Below, one piece after another: positions 47,602 to 56,871 of a stretch of DNA of 64,000 nucleotides. Under the pieces are notes generated by a model. It made no database searches. It was given only the letters and a program-made list of their open reading frames with translations, and had not been told where the DNA came from. Origin of the DNA: Candidatus Thiosymbion ectosymbiont of Catanema sp. Cochon2018 (lineage in GTDB: Bacteria > Pseudomonadota > Gammaproteobacteria > Chromatiales > Chromatiaceae); contig WYCW01000001.1 in assembly GCA_011392765.1 (NCBI GenBank), positions 1,863,714 through 1,927,713 on the forward strand. Reading direction: 5' to 3'. The translations under genes and the position numbers were made by a program. The stretch's first letter is position 1. Every line of letters starts with the position of its first letter.

Positions 47602-47901
47602 ATGAAACAATTAATTCTTCTGCTCCCTTTGCTGCTCGTCGGCTGCAGCCAGCACGTGCCTAAGCGGACCCCTCCCGTGGTGGATACGAACTATTGTCTG
47701 AAGGCGGAACAGAACCTCGAGCGCTTGCAGTGCAGGGATCGGGCCGGCGACCCGATGTGGGTGAACCGGCGAGAGGAACGCTTCCGCCACACCTGTGAGA
47801 CGGCCCAACGAGAAGGTCGCATCTTCCTCAATCCGAAGTGTGTGGCGAATGCAAAGAGCTGTGCCAAAGCCAAACAGTGCCCACCGGAGGGAATGGAATG
47901 A
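47602..47901 (+). CDS. Small Cys-rich lipoprotein
   Basis: The protein has 99 residues. Signal MKQLILLLPLLLVGC has a clear lipobox (LVGC), so it should be lipid-anchored. The mature part has six more cysteines (YCLKAEQ, QCRDRAG, TCETAQ, KCVANAKSCAKAKQC). The stop overlaps the next start (ATGA), coupling it to the papain-like protease. Function unknown; it could be a partner or inhibitor of the protease, but the two would sit in different compartments unless the protease is exported. Confidence 0.65.
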   Translation: MKQLILLLPLLLVGCSQHVPKRTPPVVDTNYCLKAEQNLERLQCRDRAGDPMWVNRREERFRHTCETAQREGRIFLNPKCVANAKSCAKAKQCPPEGME

Positions 47902-48770
47902 GCAGATCGGTCATTGAACACGACGACGGAGTCGTCACCCGTCCGGACAGTCAGCTCGACGACCGGGAGATGAAGGTCTTCGACCAAAGGGCGAAGGTTC
48001 ACCGCAGGGTTGACTGGTCCTCTACGGATCGAAGCTTCTCCCGCATCGAGAAGCCGATGCTCCAAAAGGCAGGCAGAAGTCGGGAGGGCCGCGACCACAT
48101 CATCCCGGAGCATACCCCCATCAGCAATCAGGGACGCATCGGTTCATGTGTAGCCAACAGCTGGTGCGACATGCTGGAGATCCTCGATGGCCTCGCAGGC
48201 AGCGACCGGACCGAGCAGCTCAGTCGCCTGTTCCTCTACTGGGTCGCCAGGTCCCATACGGGCGATACGGATCGTGACGAAGGGACCTTCGTACGGTCCG
48301 CCGCCCACCAACTTCGGAAGATCGGCGTCGTCGAGGAGAAGTGGTTGCCTTACAAAGATACGACCAGCGCCGTCTTCAAGCCCCCGGAGTTGGACCTCTA
48401 CACGATGGCCAGTAACAACCGGCTCAAAGGGTTCTACCGCATCACTTCTCCCAATTCGACGCAGGGGCTCAAGGAGATCGAGCTTGCTATTCGAGCCAAT
48501 CACCCGGTGGTCTTCGGTGCCCCCGTCAGCCGAGCCTTCACCCAGGCCCGCGGCATGGACGTCTTCGCTCCGCCCGGCAGGCACGATACTACCGGTTGGC
48601 ATGCCATGATTATCGTCGGCGTCGTCTACGACCACAGCGGCCGGCGGTGGTTGCTGCGTAACAGCTGGGGTAAGCGGTGGGGCGAGAACGGCCACATCAA
48701 GGTAACCGACGAGTACGTGCGGCAGTTTCGGGACGTATGGGTCGGTACCCGAATGGACGAATTGACTTAG
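47898..48770 (+). CDS. Papain-like (C1 family) cysteine protease
   Basis: The ATG at 47898 (MSRSVIEHDD) gives 290 residues. The oxyanion Gln and catalytic Cys lie in SNQGRIGSCVANSW, the His in TTGWHAMIIVGVV, the Asn in WLLRNSWGKRWGENGH. These are complete papain active-site elements. No signal peptide is visible. Bacterial C1A proteases of this type are often phage- or secretion-linked, but no such genes are adjacent. It sits between mnmA and hflD with its small lipoprotein partner. Confidence 0.82.
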   Translation: MSRSVIEHDDGVVTRPDSQLDDREMKVFDQRAKVHRRVDWSSTDRSFSRIEKPMLQKAGRSREGRDHIIPEHTPISNQGRIGSCVANSWCDMLEILDGLAGSDRTEQLSRLFLYWVARSHTGDTDRDEGTFVRSAAHQLRKIGVVEEKWLPYKDTTSAVFKPPELDLYTMASNNRLKGFYRITSPNSTQGLKEIELAIRANHPVVFGAPVSRAFTQARGMDVFAPPGRHDTTGWHAMIIVGVVYDHSGRRWLLRNSWGKRWGENGHIKVTDEYVRQFRDVWVGTRMDELT

Positions 48771-48997
48771 AGGCGGTCTAAAAAAGACCGTAGGCCGTAG
48801 GCTGGGTTGCGGCCAGGGACGGCCAAAACCCAGCTTATTCCGGATTTGCGTCCGTGGGTGGATTGAGTGAACAAAGTGGACTTTATGGACAATGGACCGA
48901 GTGGACCTGGGCTTATCCGGTCCACTGGGTCCACAGGGACCGTCCGAATAGCTTACGGTTCCCTACGCAACATGAAAGTATAAGGTGAAACCTGGTA
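48771..48997. other. Intergenic repeats
   Basis: AGGCGGTCTAAAAAAGACCG (48770) is a hairpin and an end of the GAGGCTGTCT family. GTAGGCTGGGTTGCGGCC is repeated from 7078. A family C end (GGTGAAACCTGGTACTAG) lies at 48984. No gene. Confidence 0.6.
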
Positions 48998-49148
48998 CTA
49001 GGGGGTGTTCTCAATTAAGCCGGGGCATCGCAGAAACTAAGAACGTAGCGCAGGCGTCTCGCCTGCAACCCGCGGGCGAAACGCCCGCGTTCCGGCAGGC
49101 GGGACGCCTGCGCTACATGGATTTGGCTTAATTGAGAACGCCCCCTAG
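48998..49148. mobile_element. 151-bp MITE, family A
   Basis: CTAGGGGGTGTTCTCAATT and AATTGAGAACGCCCCCTAG form its ends. The core has GCGCAGGCGTCTCGCCTGC and GGCGGGACGCCTGCGC in inverted order. It ends 27 bases before the hflD start. Confidence 0.85.
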
Positions 49149-49175
49149 CCCTCCGGCGATTTCTGTCAATGACCC

Positions 49176-49805
49176 ATGGCCTATACCGGAAAAGACAAGT
49201 TCATCGCCCTGGCGGGTATCTACCAGTCCGTCCTGTGTGTCCGGCAGATCGCCCGTCAGGGCAGCGTGGACACGGATACCATGGCACCCTGTATCTATAG
49301 CCTGTTCCAGACCGATGCTGTCGGCGTCTCTGAAATATTCGGTGCGCAGGGCAGCCTGAACGCCGGGGCGAGAGAACTGGTGAAACAGCTGACGGGCAAG
49401 CTGCCGCGGCAGGACATGGAGCTGACCCGTTATGCCATCAGCCTGCTCAAGCTCGAACGGGTACTGGCGGGTCGCAGTAAGCTTATCGACGCCATCAGCG
49501 CAGGCATAGAAGACGCACGGGCCAAGCTGGATCTCTTCCCCATGCTGCACCCCAACCTGCTGGCCCACCTGGCAGACATCTACGGCCGGACCATCAGCCA
49601 GCTGCCGCCGCGCATCATGGTCCAAGGCGATCCGCGTTTTCTGCAACTTCCGGATAACCAGAATAGAATTCGTGCCCTCCTGCTGGCCGGCGTGCGCTCC
49701 GCCTGGCTGTGGCAACAAGTCGGGGGCAGCCGCTGGAAGATCCTGTTCGGGCGCAAAGAGCTGCTCACGGCGGCCCGTGACTATCTGCGCCCGGAACAAC
49801 CCTGA
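49176..49805 (+). CDS. hflD: HflD (YcfC) lysogenization-regulator homologue
   Basis: The protein has 209 residues. Family pattern IALAGIYQSVLCVRQIARQG, MELTRYAISLLKLERVL and RALLLAGVRSAWLWQQVGGSRWKILFGR. HflD is a membrane-associated protein that in E. coli affects lambda CII stability. Its usual neighbour mnmA is upstream but separated by a protease cassette and a MITE. Confidence 0.95.
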   Translation: MAYTGKDKFIALAGIYQSVLCVRQIARQGSVDTDTMAPCIYSLFQTDAVGVSEIFGAQGSLNAGARELVKQLTGKLPRQDMELTRYAISLLKLERVLAGRSKLIDAISAGIEDARAKLDLFPMLHPNLLAHLADIYGRTISQLPPRIMVQGDPRFLQLPDNQNRIRALLLAGVRSAWLWQQVGGSRWKILFGRKELLTAARDYLRPEQP

Positions 49806-49884
49806 GAGAAGCCGAGAGAACCGAATTGATACGGTTCGCTGCCTGTCTGTCGGCAGACAGGTAGCTCGACAACCGAGATGTCAA

Positions 49885-49985
49885 GGAAAACTACGAATCG
49901 CGCGAATCGACACAAACTTGTCATCCCGAACCGAAGGGAGGGATCTTTTTCGTGCAGATTCGCGTGATTCGTAGTTTCCATAAAC
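49885..49985. repeat. Palindrome of the CTACGAATCGCGCGAAT type
   Basis: AACTACGAATCGCGCGAAT faces ATTCGCGTGATTCGTAGTTT, with a GTCATCCCGAACCG segment inside. Between hflD and the site-2 protease gene. Confidence 0.65.
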
Positions 49986-50090
49986 CGATGTCAGGTACAC
50001 TACCGCCCAAAGATGCGGTTCGTTCCTCACCGCATCCTACGACTATCCCCGCCGCAACGGTGAAGCCTCGGATAGGTATATAATGCGGCC

Positions 50091-50771
50091 ATGGAGGCCT
50101 TGAACAATATCCAGCTGCTGGCAGTGATCGTGCTGCCGGTGCTGTTTGCCATTACGGTGCACGAGGCGGCCCACGGTTGGATGGCGAACCGGCTCGGTGA
50201 CGGTACGGCCAAGATGCTGGGGCGGGTGACTCTCAATCCCCTCCGGCACATCGATCTCGTCGGCACCCTGATCGTCCCCCTGGCCACTTTCTGGCTGACC
50301 GGTTTTCTCTTCGGCTGGGCCAAGCCGGTGCCGATCAACGGGCGTAACCTCCGGCATGAGCGGCGCGACCTGGCCCTGGTTGCCCTGGCGGGACCGGGCG
50401 CGAACCTGCTGATGGGCGTGTTGTGGGGCCTGGTCGCGCAGGGTGGGCTGGAGTTCTTGGATACCTCCCAGTGGCTCGCCGTGCCGCTCGTCTACATGGG
50501 CGCCATCGGCGTCTTCATCAATGTGCTTCTGATGGTACTGAATCTGTTTCCGTTAGTTCCGCTCGATGGCGGGAGGGTGCTCAACGCCCTGTTGCCGTCC
50601 ACCTGGTCGGCCGGGTTCTCGCGCCTGGAGCCCTACGGACTGATTCTACTATTGGCGCTGCTGATTACCGGCCTGTTGGGCAGCCTCCTGTTGCCGATTG
50701 TCGAGGGCACGATCGACCTCCTGCCGGGCGCTGACATTGTCAACAAGCTTCTTTTCCACCATCGGACTTAG
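50091..50771 (+). CDS. Site-2 (M50) intramembrane metalloprotease
   Basis: The protein has 226 residues with four or more hydrophobic helices. The zinc motif HEAAH is in AITVHEAAHGWMANRLGD, the third ligand in LNLFPLVPLDGGRVLNALLP. This compact form (PF02163 without a PDZ domain) commonly lies next to trpS and scpA in gammaproteobacteria, as here (12-bp gap to trpS). Substrate unknown. Confidence 0.9.
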   Translation: MEALNNIQLLAVIVLPVLFAITVHEAAHGWMANRLGDGTAKMLGRVTLNPLRHIDLVGTLIVPLATFWLTGFLFGWAKPVPINGRNLRHERRDLALVALAGPGANLLMGVLWGLVAQGGLEFLDTSQWLAVPLVYMGAIGVFINVLLMVLNLFPLVPLDGGRVLNALLPSTWSAGFSRLEPYGLILLLALLITGLLGSLLLPIVEGTIDLLPGADIVNKLLFHHRT

Positions 50772-50782
50772 GACTTCGATCA

Positions 50783-52000
50783 TTGAGCCCGGTTTCCCCC
50801 CATAACGACCGCGTCATCTCCGGCATGCGGCCCACCGGACGGCTGCATCTCGGCCACTACCACGGTGTACTCAAGAACTGGCTGGAGCTGCAGCACGAAC
50901 ACGAGTGCTTCTTCTTCGTCGCCGATTGGCACGCCCTGACTACCCATTACGAAGACCCGTCCCTGATCCCGGAGCATGTCTGGGACATGGTCGTGGACTG
51001 GCTCGCCGCCGGGATCAACCCCAACTCCGCGACTCTGTTCGTGCAATCCCGCGTGCCGGAGCACGCGGAGCTGTATCTGCTGTTGGCCATGATTGCACCC
51101 TTGGGCTGGTTGGAGCGGGTCCCGAGCTACAAGGACCAGCAGGAGAAGTTGAAGGAGAAGGACCTGGCCACCTACGGTTTTTTGGGTTATCCGCTGCTGC
51201 AGAGCGCGGACATCCTGATTTATCGGGGGGGTCAGGTCCCGGTCGGGGAGGATCAGGTGGCGCACGTAGAGTTGACCCGGGAGATCGCCCGCCGCTTCAA
51301 CCACATTTACGGCCGCGAACCAGGGTTCGAAGAGCTGGCGGAACAGGCCCGGAAGAAGATGGGCAAGAAAAACGCCAAGCTGTTCGGTAAGTTGCGTAAG
51401 AAATACCGGGAGCAGGGCGATCAGGAGGCCCTGGAGGTGGCCCATGCCCTGCTCGACGGTCAGGCCAACCTCACGATGTCGGACCGGGAGCGCCTGTTCG
51501 GCTACCTGGAAGGGGAGGGACGCGTGATTCTCCCGGAGCCTCGGGTCCTGCTCACCAAGGCCTCCCGAATGCCGGGACTGGATGGGCAGAAGATGTCCAA
51601 ATCCTATGATAACGCCATCGCACTGCGGGACGACCCCGCACAGGTCGAGCAATCCCTGCGCACCATGCCCACCGATACCCGACGGGTGCGCCGTACCGAT
51701 CCCGGCGATCCCGAACGGTGCCCGGTGTGGCAACTGCACCGGATCTATTCGGACGAGGAAATCAAATCCTGGGTCCGGGAGGGTTGCCGCACGGCCGGAA
51801 TCGGATGTCTCGACTGCAAGCAGCCGGTCATCGACGCGGTGCTCGGCGAGCTGCGGCCGATCCAGGAACGAGCGCACGAATTGGAGCAGCAACCGGACCT
51901 GATCCGTAATCTGATCAATGACGGTTGCGAGACGGCGCGGGACGTGGCGCGGGAGACCATGGAGGAAGTACGACACGCCATGTCGTTGGTGTTTCCGTGA
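50783..52000 (+). CDS. trpS: Tryptophanyl-tRNA synthetase TrpS
   Basis: The protein has 405 residues from TTG 50783 with AGGA ten bases upstream; no ATG precedes the required ISGMRPTGRLHLGHYHG motif except Met within it. KMSKS is in GLDGQKMSKSYDN. An insert between the two halves (KMGKKNAKLFGKLRKKYREQ) makes it longer than the ~334-residue E. coli type; it matches the larger TrpS form often encoded beside scpA. Confidence 0.93.
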   Translation: MSPVSPHNDRVISGMRPTGRLHLGHYHGVLKNWLELQHEHECFFFVADWHALTTHYEDPSLIPEHVWDMVVDWLAAGINPNSATLFVQSRVPEHAELYLLLAMIAPLGWLERVPSYKDQQEKLKEKDLATYGFLGYPLLQSADILIYRGGQVPVGEDQVAHVELTREIARRFNHIYGREPGFEELAEQARKKMGKKNAKLFGKLRKKYREQGDQEALEVAHALLDGQANLTMSDRERLFGYLEGEGRVILPEPRVLLTKASRMPGLDGQKMSKSYDNAIALRDDPAQVEQSLRTMPTDTRRVRRTDPGDPERCPVWQLHRIYSDEEIKSWVREGCRTAGIGCLDCKQPVIDAVLGELRPIQERAHELEQQPDLIRNLINDGCETARDVARETMEEVRHAMSLVFP

Positions 52001-52824
52001 CCGGGGAGGCAATCGATTCCCAGGTCGGCGATGACCGACCACAGCAGGAGACGCCCTGCGCTATGGTGGGGGGCGTCCCTATGCTCACCTTCCCCCAAGA
52101 CCTGTATATTCCCCCGGATGCCTTGGAGGTCATTCTCGAGGCATTCGAAGGGCCGCTGGATCTGCTCTTATATCTCATCCGGCGCCAGAACCTGGACATC
52201 CTCGATATTCCCATTGCCGAGGTCACCGAGCAGTACATGGAGTACGTGGAGCTGATGAAGGGCCTGCGCCTGGAGCTGGCATCCGAGTATCTGGTCATGG
52301 CTGCGATCCTGGCGGAGATCAAGTCGCGTATGCTGCTGCCGCGACCGACGCAGCACGAGGACGAGGAAGATCCGCGGGCCCAACTGGTACGGCGACTCCA
52401 GGAATATGAGCGCTTCAAGCAAGCGGCCCTGGATCTGGATGCCCTGCCACGTTTGGGGCGGGATGTTTTCGCCACCCGGACCGAAGTACCGCCGGGACCG
52501 GTGCGTCGGTTGCCGCCGAGCGTGGACCTGCGGGAGCTGCTGCTGGCTCTGCGCGGGGTCCTGGCGCGGGCAGATCTCTCCACCAATCACCGCATCGAGA
52601 GAGAGTCTTTGTCCCTGCGCGAGCGCATGGCGAAGGTGCTGGAGCGTATGCGGGGAGCGGGCTTCGTCCCCTTTGCGCACCTGTTCGAGCTGAGTGAGGG
52701 ACGGGCCGGGGTGGTGGTCACCTTCCTCGCCTTGCTCGAGCTCATCAAGGATGCCTCCATCGAGCTGGTACAATCCGAATCCTTCGCGCCCATCCACGCC
52801 CGATTGCGTGGGACCGAGGCGTGA
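51997..52824 (+). CDS. scpA: Segregation and condensation protein ScpA
   Basis: GTG 51997 overlaps the trpS stop and gives 275 residues; an ATG start further in (TPCAM) is possible. Kleisin pattern DLYIPPDALEVILEAFEGPLDLLLYLIRRQNLDILDIPIAEVTEQY and ASEYLVMAAILAEIKSRMLLP. It bridges SMC dimers with ScpB. Overlaps scpB by 4 bp (GTGA). Confidence 0.95.
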   Translation: MTGEAIDSQVGDDRPQQETPCAMVGGVPMLTFPQDLYIPPDALEVILEAFEGPLDLLLYLIRRQNLDILDIPIAEVTEQYMEYVELMKGLRLELASEYLVMAAILAEIKSRMLLPRPTQHEDEEDPRAQLVRRLQEYERFKQAALDLDALPRLGRDVFATRTEVPPGPVRRLPPSVDLRELLLALRGVLARADLSTNHRIERESLSLRERMAKVLERMRGAGFVPFAHLFELSEGRAGVVVTFLALLELIKDASIELVQSESFAPIHARLRGTEA

Positions 52825-53489
52825 GCGGGCTGCCGCCCCTCGAGCGAATCATCGAGGGGGCCCTGCTGGCAGCCGGTGAGCCCCTGACCCTGGAGCGCCT
52901 GCTCGGTCTCTTTCCCGATGAAGAGCGGCCGACGCGGGACGCGGTGTCGGAGGTCCTCTCGTCCCTGGAACAGGACTACCGGGATCGGGGCATCGAGCTG
53001 GTTCAGGTCGCCGGCGGTTTCCGGGTCCAGGTCCGTTCGGAGATAGTCCCCTGGGTAGCACGCCTGTGGGAGGAGAAGCCGGCCCGCTATTCCCGCGCCC
53101 TGCTGGAGACCTTGGCCCTGGTCGCCTATCGTCAGCCCATCACCCGCGGCGAGATCGAGGACATTCGCGGCGTCGCCGTCAGCACCCACATCGTCAGGAC
53201 CCTGATCGAACGGGAGTGGATCCGCAGTGTCGGCCACCGCGATGTACCCGGTCGGCCGGCGCTCTATGCCACCACCCGCAAGTTCCTGGATTATTTCGGA
53301 CTGCGTTCCCTGAACGACCTGCCGACCCTGGCGGAGATCCGCGACCCTGAATTCCTGGGTGACCGAGTGGCCCTGGAGCAGAACGAAGGGACAGGTGAAC
53401 CCCCGCCTATCGAGATCCGGGCGGCGGTCCCCGCGGGGGAAGCGAGCAATCCGAGAGATAAGGCCGAGGCTATTCCCGATAGTGACTAA
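52821..53489 (+). CDS. scpB: Segregation and condensation protein ScpB
   Basis: The protein has 222 residues from GTG 52821. Two winged-helix domains: IEGALLAAGEPLTLERLLGLF and SRALLETLALVAYRQPITRGEIEDIRGVAVSTHIVRTLIEREWI. A variable acidic tail ends it. In gammaproteobacteria rluB follows directly; here 7.2 kb of accessory DNA intervenes. Confidence 0.95.
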   Translation: MSGLPPLERIIEGALLAAGEPLTLERLLGLFPDEERPTRDAVSEVLSSLEQDYRDRGIELVQVAGGFRVQVRSEIVPWVARLWEEKPARYSRALLETLALVAYRQPITRGEIEDIRGVAVSTHIVRTLIEREWIRSVGHRDVPGRPALYATTRKFLDYFGLRSLNDLPTLAEIRDPEFLGDRVALEQNEGTGEPPPIEIRAAVPAGEASNPRDKAEAIPDSD

Positions 53490-53695
53490 CGAGGCATCGC
53501 CTCAGACCGAGGAGGCATGAATTCTCGCACGGAAACCGGAGAACCACGAAAAGCACGAAAGGACACGAACCCTCATGCATGTGAATTCGTGTCCTTTCGT
53601 GTTTTTTGTGCCTTTCGTGGTTCCTGTTCCCCGCGTCCGCAAAACTTGACTCATTGGTAAAGATGCAGGTCCCTCAAGGAATCCTAGGGCGTGTT
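53487..53695. repeat. Three dispersed repeats after scpB
   Basis: GAGGCATCGCCTCAGACCG (53493), a palindrome of ACCACGAAAAGCACGAAAGG and CCTTTCGTGGTTCC words (53539-53625), and a CTTGACTCATTGGTAAAG ... AAGGAATCCTAG copy (53637-53690) mark the left edge of the island between scpB and rluB. Confidence 0.75.
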
Positions 53696-53778
53696 GACCT
53701 TTGGAGAGTCCGCACCGCGGACCCTATAATAAGGGTGGTTGATAGTTAGGCTCTGATTATGCCGAAAAGATTTGGAAT

Positions 53779-53906
53779 TTAAGCGGATTTGAGTGCTTGT
53801 TCTAATTCGTTTCGACTAATGCTATCTTCTTCGCGTCTCTCTTCAATAAGTTCCCAAAAGGAAGCATCACTTCCCAATTCCAGTTGTTCTTTATCTATTC
53901 CAATTG
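53779..53906 (-). pseudogene. C-terminal remnant of a small antitoxin-like protein
   Basis: The frame reads ESIGIDKEQLELGSD, then FWELIEERREEDSISRNELEQALKSA before its stop. Such acidic tails are common in short antitoxins. It has no start of its own and is fused out of frame to the HTH fragment just upstream. Confidence 0.5.
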
Positions 53907-54047
53907 ACTCATATTAACCTTATTTCGGATTTCTTTTACATCTATAGGAGTAAACTCATGGGCAATGGCCTTATCTGTTTTCCCCTTTGAAAACTCGATA
54001 GCTTCCGTTAAGCCTTGCTTGACACTTTCGAATACCTTACTCATCAT
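53895..54047 (-). pseudogene. HTH-type antitoxin, N-terminal remnant
   Basis: The frame reads MMSKVFESVKQGLTEAI, then FTPIDVKEIRNKVNMSQ, then stops at 50 residues. Intact relatives (HigA/NadS-like XRE antitoxins paired with RelE-type toxins) are about 95-100 residues. The recognition helix and C-terminus are missing, and no toxin gene is adjacent. Confidence 0.75.
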
Positions 54048-54296
54048 TACCACCGTGGCTCTTAATTAATATTTGAGTGAGTATCGCTATTCATTGCATT
54101 CTGCTTTACTGAGATTGGCTTTTTCTGATTTGCCGAATATGGAGAGAAGAAAAATGGGGTGAGCCTGCGAACCCCAACGAATCGTCATGTCGAACCAAAG
54201 CCGTTGGGGTTCGTTCCTCACCCCAACCTACGCGGACTGGCCCAATAAACTTCCCTGGACGATATTTTACAACCATTTCTCATAGCCTGTTTTGTT
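54048..54296. other. AT-richer intergenic stretch, no gene
   Basis: Contains a CGAACCCCAACGAATCG / GTTGGGGTTCGTTCCTCACC repeat pair (54168-54226) related to the GGGTTTCGTTCCTCAACCC words near 12680 and 35905. Confidence 0.45.
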
Positions 54297-54378
54297 GCGC
54301 TAACGGGGAGCTAACCAGCAACCTCCATTGCCCCCATGGACGGGGGCAAGGGAGGTTTGTCTGCGTTCAGCGTCTTGA
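54297..54378 (-). repeat. attC-like hairpin, truncated
   Basis: Near-identical to the site at 58999-59085: AGCTAACCAGCAACCTCC, then a hairpin of TTGCCCCCATGGACGGGGGC and GGGAGGTTTGTCTGCG. One core box is present (CGCTAACG), the other is replaced by CTTGATATGC. A further half-site (GCTGGTTAGCTCCCCG) lies at 54519. Confidence 0.55.
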
Positions 54379-54596
54379 TATGCGGCGCATCTCCTGTTGC
54401 ACTGACGTTGTTATCGGGCGATTTCCTGTTTTGGTGTCTGAAACGGTGGGGACATCAAAGCGCCGCCGTGCATGTTCCTGTGTGCTTTCCTGTTGGGAAT
54501 ACTTGTTATAGTGCACGTGCTGGTTAGCTCCCCGATAAGCGGCGCAGGGACGCGCTGCTTATCGGCTTGGCTCAGGCGCCCAATGCCGCGTGGCAC

Positions 54597-54823
54597 TAGG
54601 ATTCCTTGAGAGATCTGAATCTTTACACATGAGTCAAGTTTGTGCATTGCACAAGAAATTCCGGTTGTCATTTCGAGCGCAGCGAGAAATCTTTGTCCCG
54701 ACGGAGGAGGGATCTTGTGCGCTGGGAGTTTCTGCAAGCTAACAAGATCTCTCCCTTCGGTCGAGATGACAGCTTCCCTTAAATTCACGCCTCGTCGGTC
54801 TGAGGCGATGCCTCGCGAGAAGC
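54597..54823. repeat. Left copy of a 227-bp direct repeat
   Basis: Starts CTAGGATTCCTTGAGAGATC, contains GTCATTTCGAGCGCAGCGAG and its partial inverse CGGTCGAGATGACAGC, and ends in GGCGATGCCTCGC. It matches 56351-56577 with only a few changes. The two copies bracket the tandem array. Confidence 0.85.
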
Positions 54824-56203
54824 GACTCGTTTATCATGACCCCGAAGGGGTCGAACATATCAGCCCAGGGCAGTCATTAGCGTATAGAATCGAGCCCTGA
54901 AGGGGCGTCACATAGATGAACGGTATCTATGGGACTGACGCCTGAGATGTCACGCCCCTTCAGGGCTCATCTTTCCCCCACCTCTCTCCCCAGGGCGTTG
55001 CCCTGGGCTGGTATGTCACGCCCTTTCAGGGCTGGGCACCGAAATCCGGTGCCGGGGAGGTCGCAAAAACAGTGGGGGTTTGAATGAATACGGTGAAGCA
55101 AACCGCAAGAAATGTAGGATTGGTTAGGCCAGGGATGACCGTAACCCATCGGGCCGTCGCGGAGCGACTCGTTTATCATGACCCCAAAGGGGTCGAACAT
55201 ATCAGCCCAGGGCAGTCATTAGCGTATAGAATCGAGCCCTGAAAGGGCGCCACATAAAAGCGAGATGACAACGAACGGTATCTATGGGACTGACGCCTCA
55301 GATGTCACGCCCCTTCAGGGCTCATCTTTCCCCCACCTCTCTCCCCAGGGCGTTGCCCTGGGCTGGTATGTCACGCCCTTTCAGGGCTGGGCACCGAAAT
55401 CTGGTGCCGGGGAGGTCGCAAAAACAGTGGGGGTTTGAATGAATACGGTGAAGCAAACCGCAAGAAATGTAGGATTGGTTAGGCCAGGGATGACCGTAAC
55501 CCATCGGGCCGTCGCGGAGCGACTCGTTTATCATGACCCCGAAGGGGTCGAACATATCAGCCCAGGGCAGCGCCCTGGGTCATTAGCGTATAGAATCGAG
55601 CCCTGAAGGGGCGTCACATAGATGAACGGTATCTATGGGACTGACGCCTGAGATGTCACGCCCCTTCAGGGCTCATCTTTCCCCCACCTCTCTCCCCAGG
55701 GCGTTGCCCTGGGCTGGTATGTCACGCCCTTTCAGGGCTGGGCACCGAAATCCGGTGCCGGGGAGGTCGCAAAAACAGTGGGGGTTTGAATGAATACGGT
55801 GAAGCAAACCGCAAGAAATGTAAGATTGGTTAGGCCAGGGATGACCGTAACCCATCGGGCCGTCGCGGAGCGACTCGTTTATCATGACCCCAAAGGGGTC
55901 GAACATATCAGCCCAGGGCAGCGCCCTGGGTCATTAGCGTATAGAATCGAGCCCTGAAGGGGCGTCACATAGATGAACGGTATCTATGGGACTGACGCCT
56001 GAGATGTCACGCCCCTTCAGGGCTCATCTTTCCCCCACCTCTCTCCCCAGGGCGTTGCCCTGGGCTGGTATGTCACGCCCTTTCAGGGCTGGGTATCGAA
56101 ATCCGGTGACAGTGGGGGTTTGAATGAATACGGTGAAGCAAACCGTAAGAAATGTAGGATTGGTTAGGCCAGGGATGACCGTAACCCATCGGGCCATCGC
56201 GGA
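54822..56203. repeat. Four-copy tandem array of a ~351-bp unit
   Basis: Units start at GCGACTCGTTTATCATGACC: 54822, 55164, 55519 and 55870 (342, 355, 351 and ~334 bp). Each has GCCCTGAAGGGGCG and CGCCCCTTCAGGGC as inverted words, CCAGGGCGTTGCCCTGGGC as a hairpin, and a shared 3' part with CAGTGGGGGTTTGAATG. Differences among units are small indels, such as GCGCCCTGGG present or absent after CAGCCCAGGGCA. A short frame recurs in each unit but has no start signal. Function unknown. Confidence 0.85.
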
Positions 56204-56350
56204 GCGACTCGTTAAGGGAATGAACCGCAAAGGCACGAAGGGCGCAAAGGAATCGTAGGATACGGTGAACGCAGCAGGTCTTACAGGACGGCACCATATG
56301 GGAGACGCGAACCGTATCAGCTACCAGCTACCAGTCGCCGGCTACCAACC

Positions 56351-56577
56351 GCTAGGATTCCTTGAGGGATCTGAATCTTTACACATGAGTCAAGTTTGTG
56401 CATTGCACAAGAAATTCCGGTTGTCATTTCGAGCGCAGCGAGAAATCTTTGTCCCGACGGAGGAGGGATCTTGTACGCTGGGAGTTTCTGCAAGCTAACA
56501 AGATCTCTCCCTTCGGTCGAGATGACAGCTTCCCTTAAATTCACGCCTCGTCGGTCTGAGGCGATGCCTCGCTAGGC
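56351..56577. repeat. Right copy of the 227-bp direct repeat
   Basis: See 54597-54823. This copy ends with an intact GCGATGCCTCGCTAGG, followed immediately by cassette-like DNA. Confidence 0.85.
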
Positions 56578-56683
56578 TTGAAAGTTGGTAAGGAGCTGGA
56601 CCTCAGCATTGGGTCGCCTGCAGCCGAATGTTAGACGAATGGGCTGTGAAAAACGACCCATCAATTGAGCCTGGCTACTTTAT

Positions 56684-56842
56684 TCAAACAAAATGGGTGT
56701 CCTTTTTTCCGCTTTTTTCCCGGGTCATTCCATCTGCAAGCATATTTAGAATGTCGTAAACAGTAATTCTAATACCTCTTATACAAGGCTTCCCTGATCG
56801 TTTTCCTGACTCAATAGTAATATGTTCTTTGTAATTGATCAT
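56684..56842 (-). pseudogene. DUF433 antitoxin-like gene, truncated
   Basis: The ATG at 56842 has AAGGA upstream. MINYKEHITIESGKRSGKPC, then IRGIRITVYDILNMLADGMT matches DUF433 proteins (~75 residues), which pair with PIN-like toxins. The frame is lost after GMTREK and stops at 52 residues. It is followed by GTCTAAC (56628-56634 in reverse), a possible attC core box, so it may have been a cassette gene. Confidence 0.7.
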
Positions 56843-56871
56843 GTTTGTTTTCCTTGCTTATCGATGATGGC

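Noticed and set aside
50780-52042. 420-codon open frame on the minus strand
   Set aside because: Antisense of trpS.
54822-56203. Tandem repeats as a CRISPR array
   Set aside because: Units are ~351 bp with no unique spacers and no cas genes nearby.
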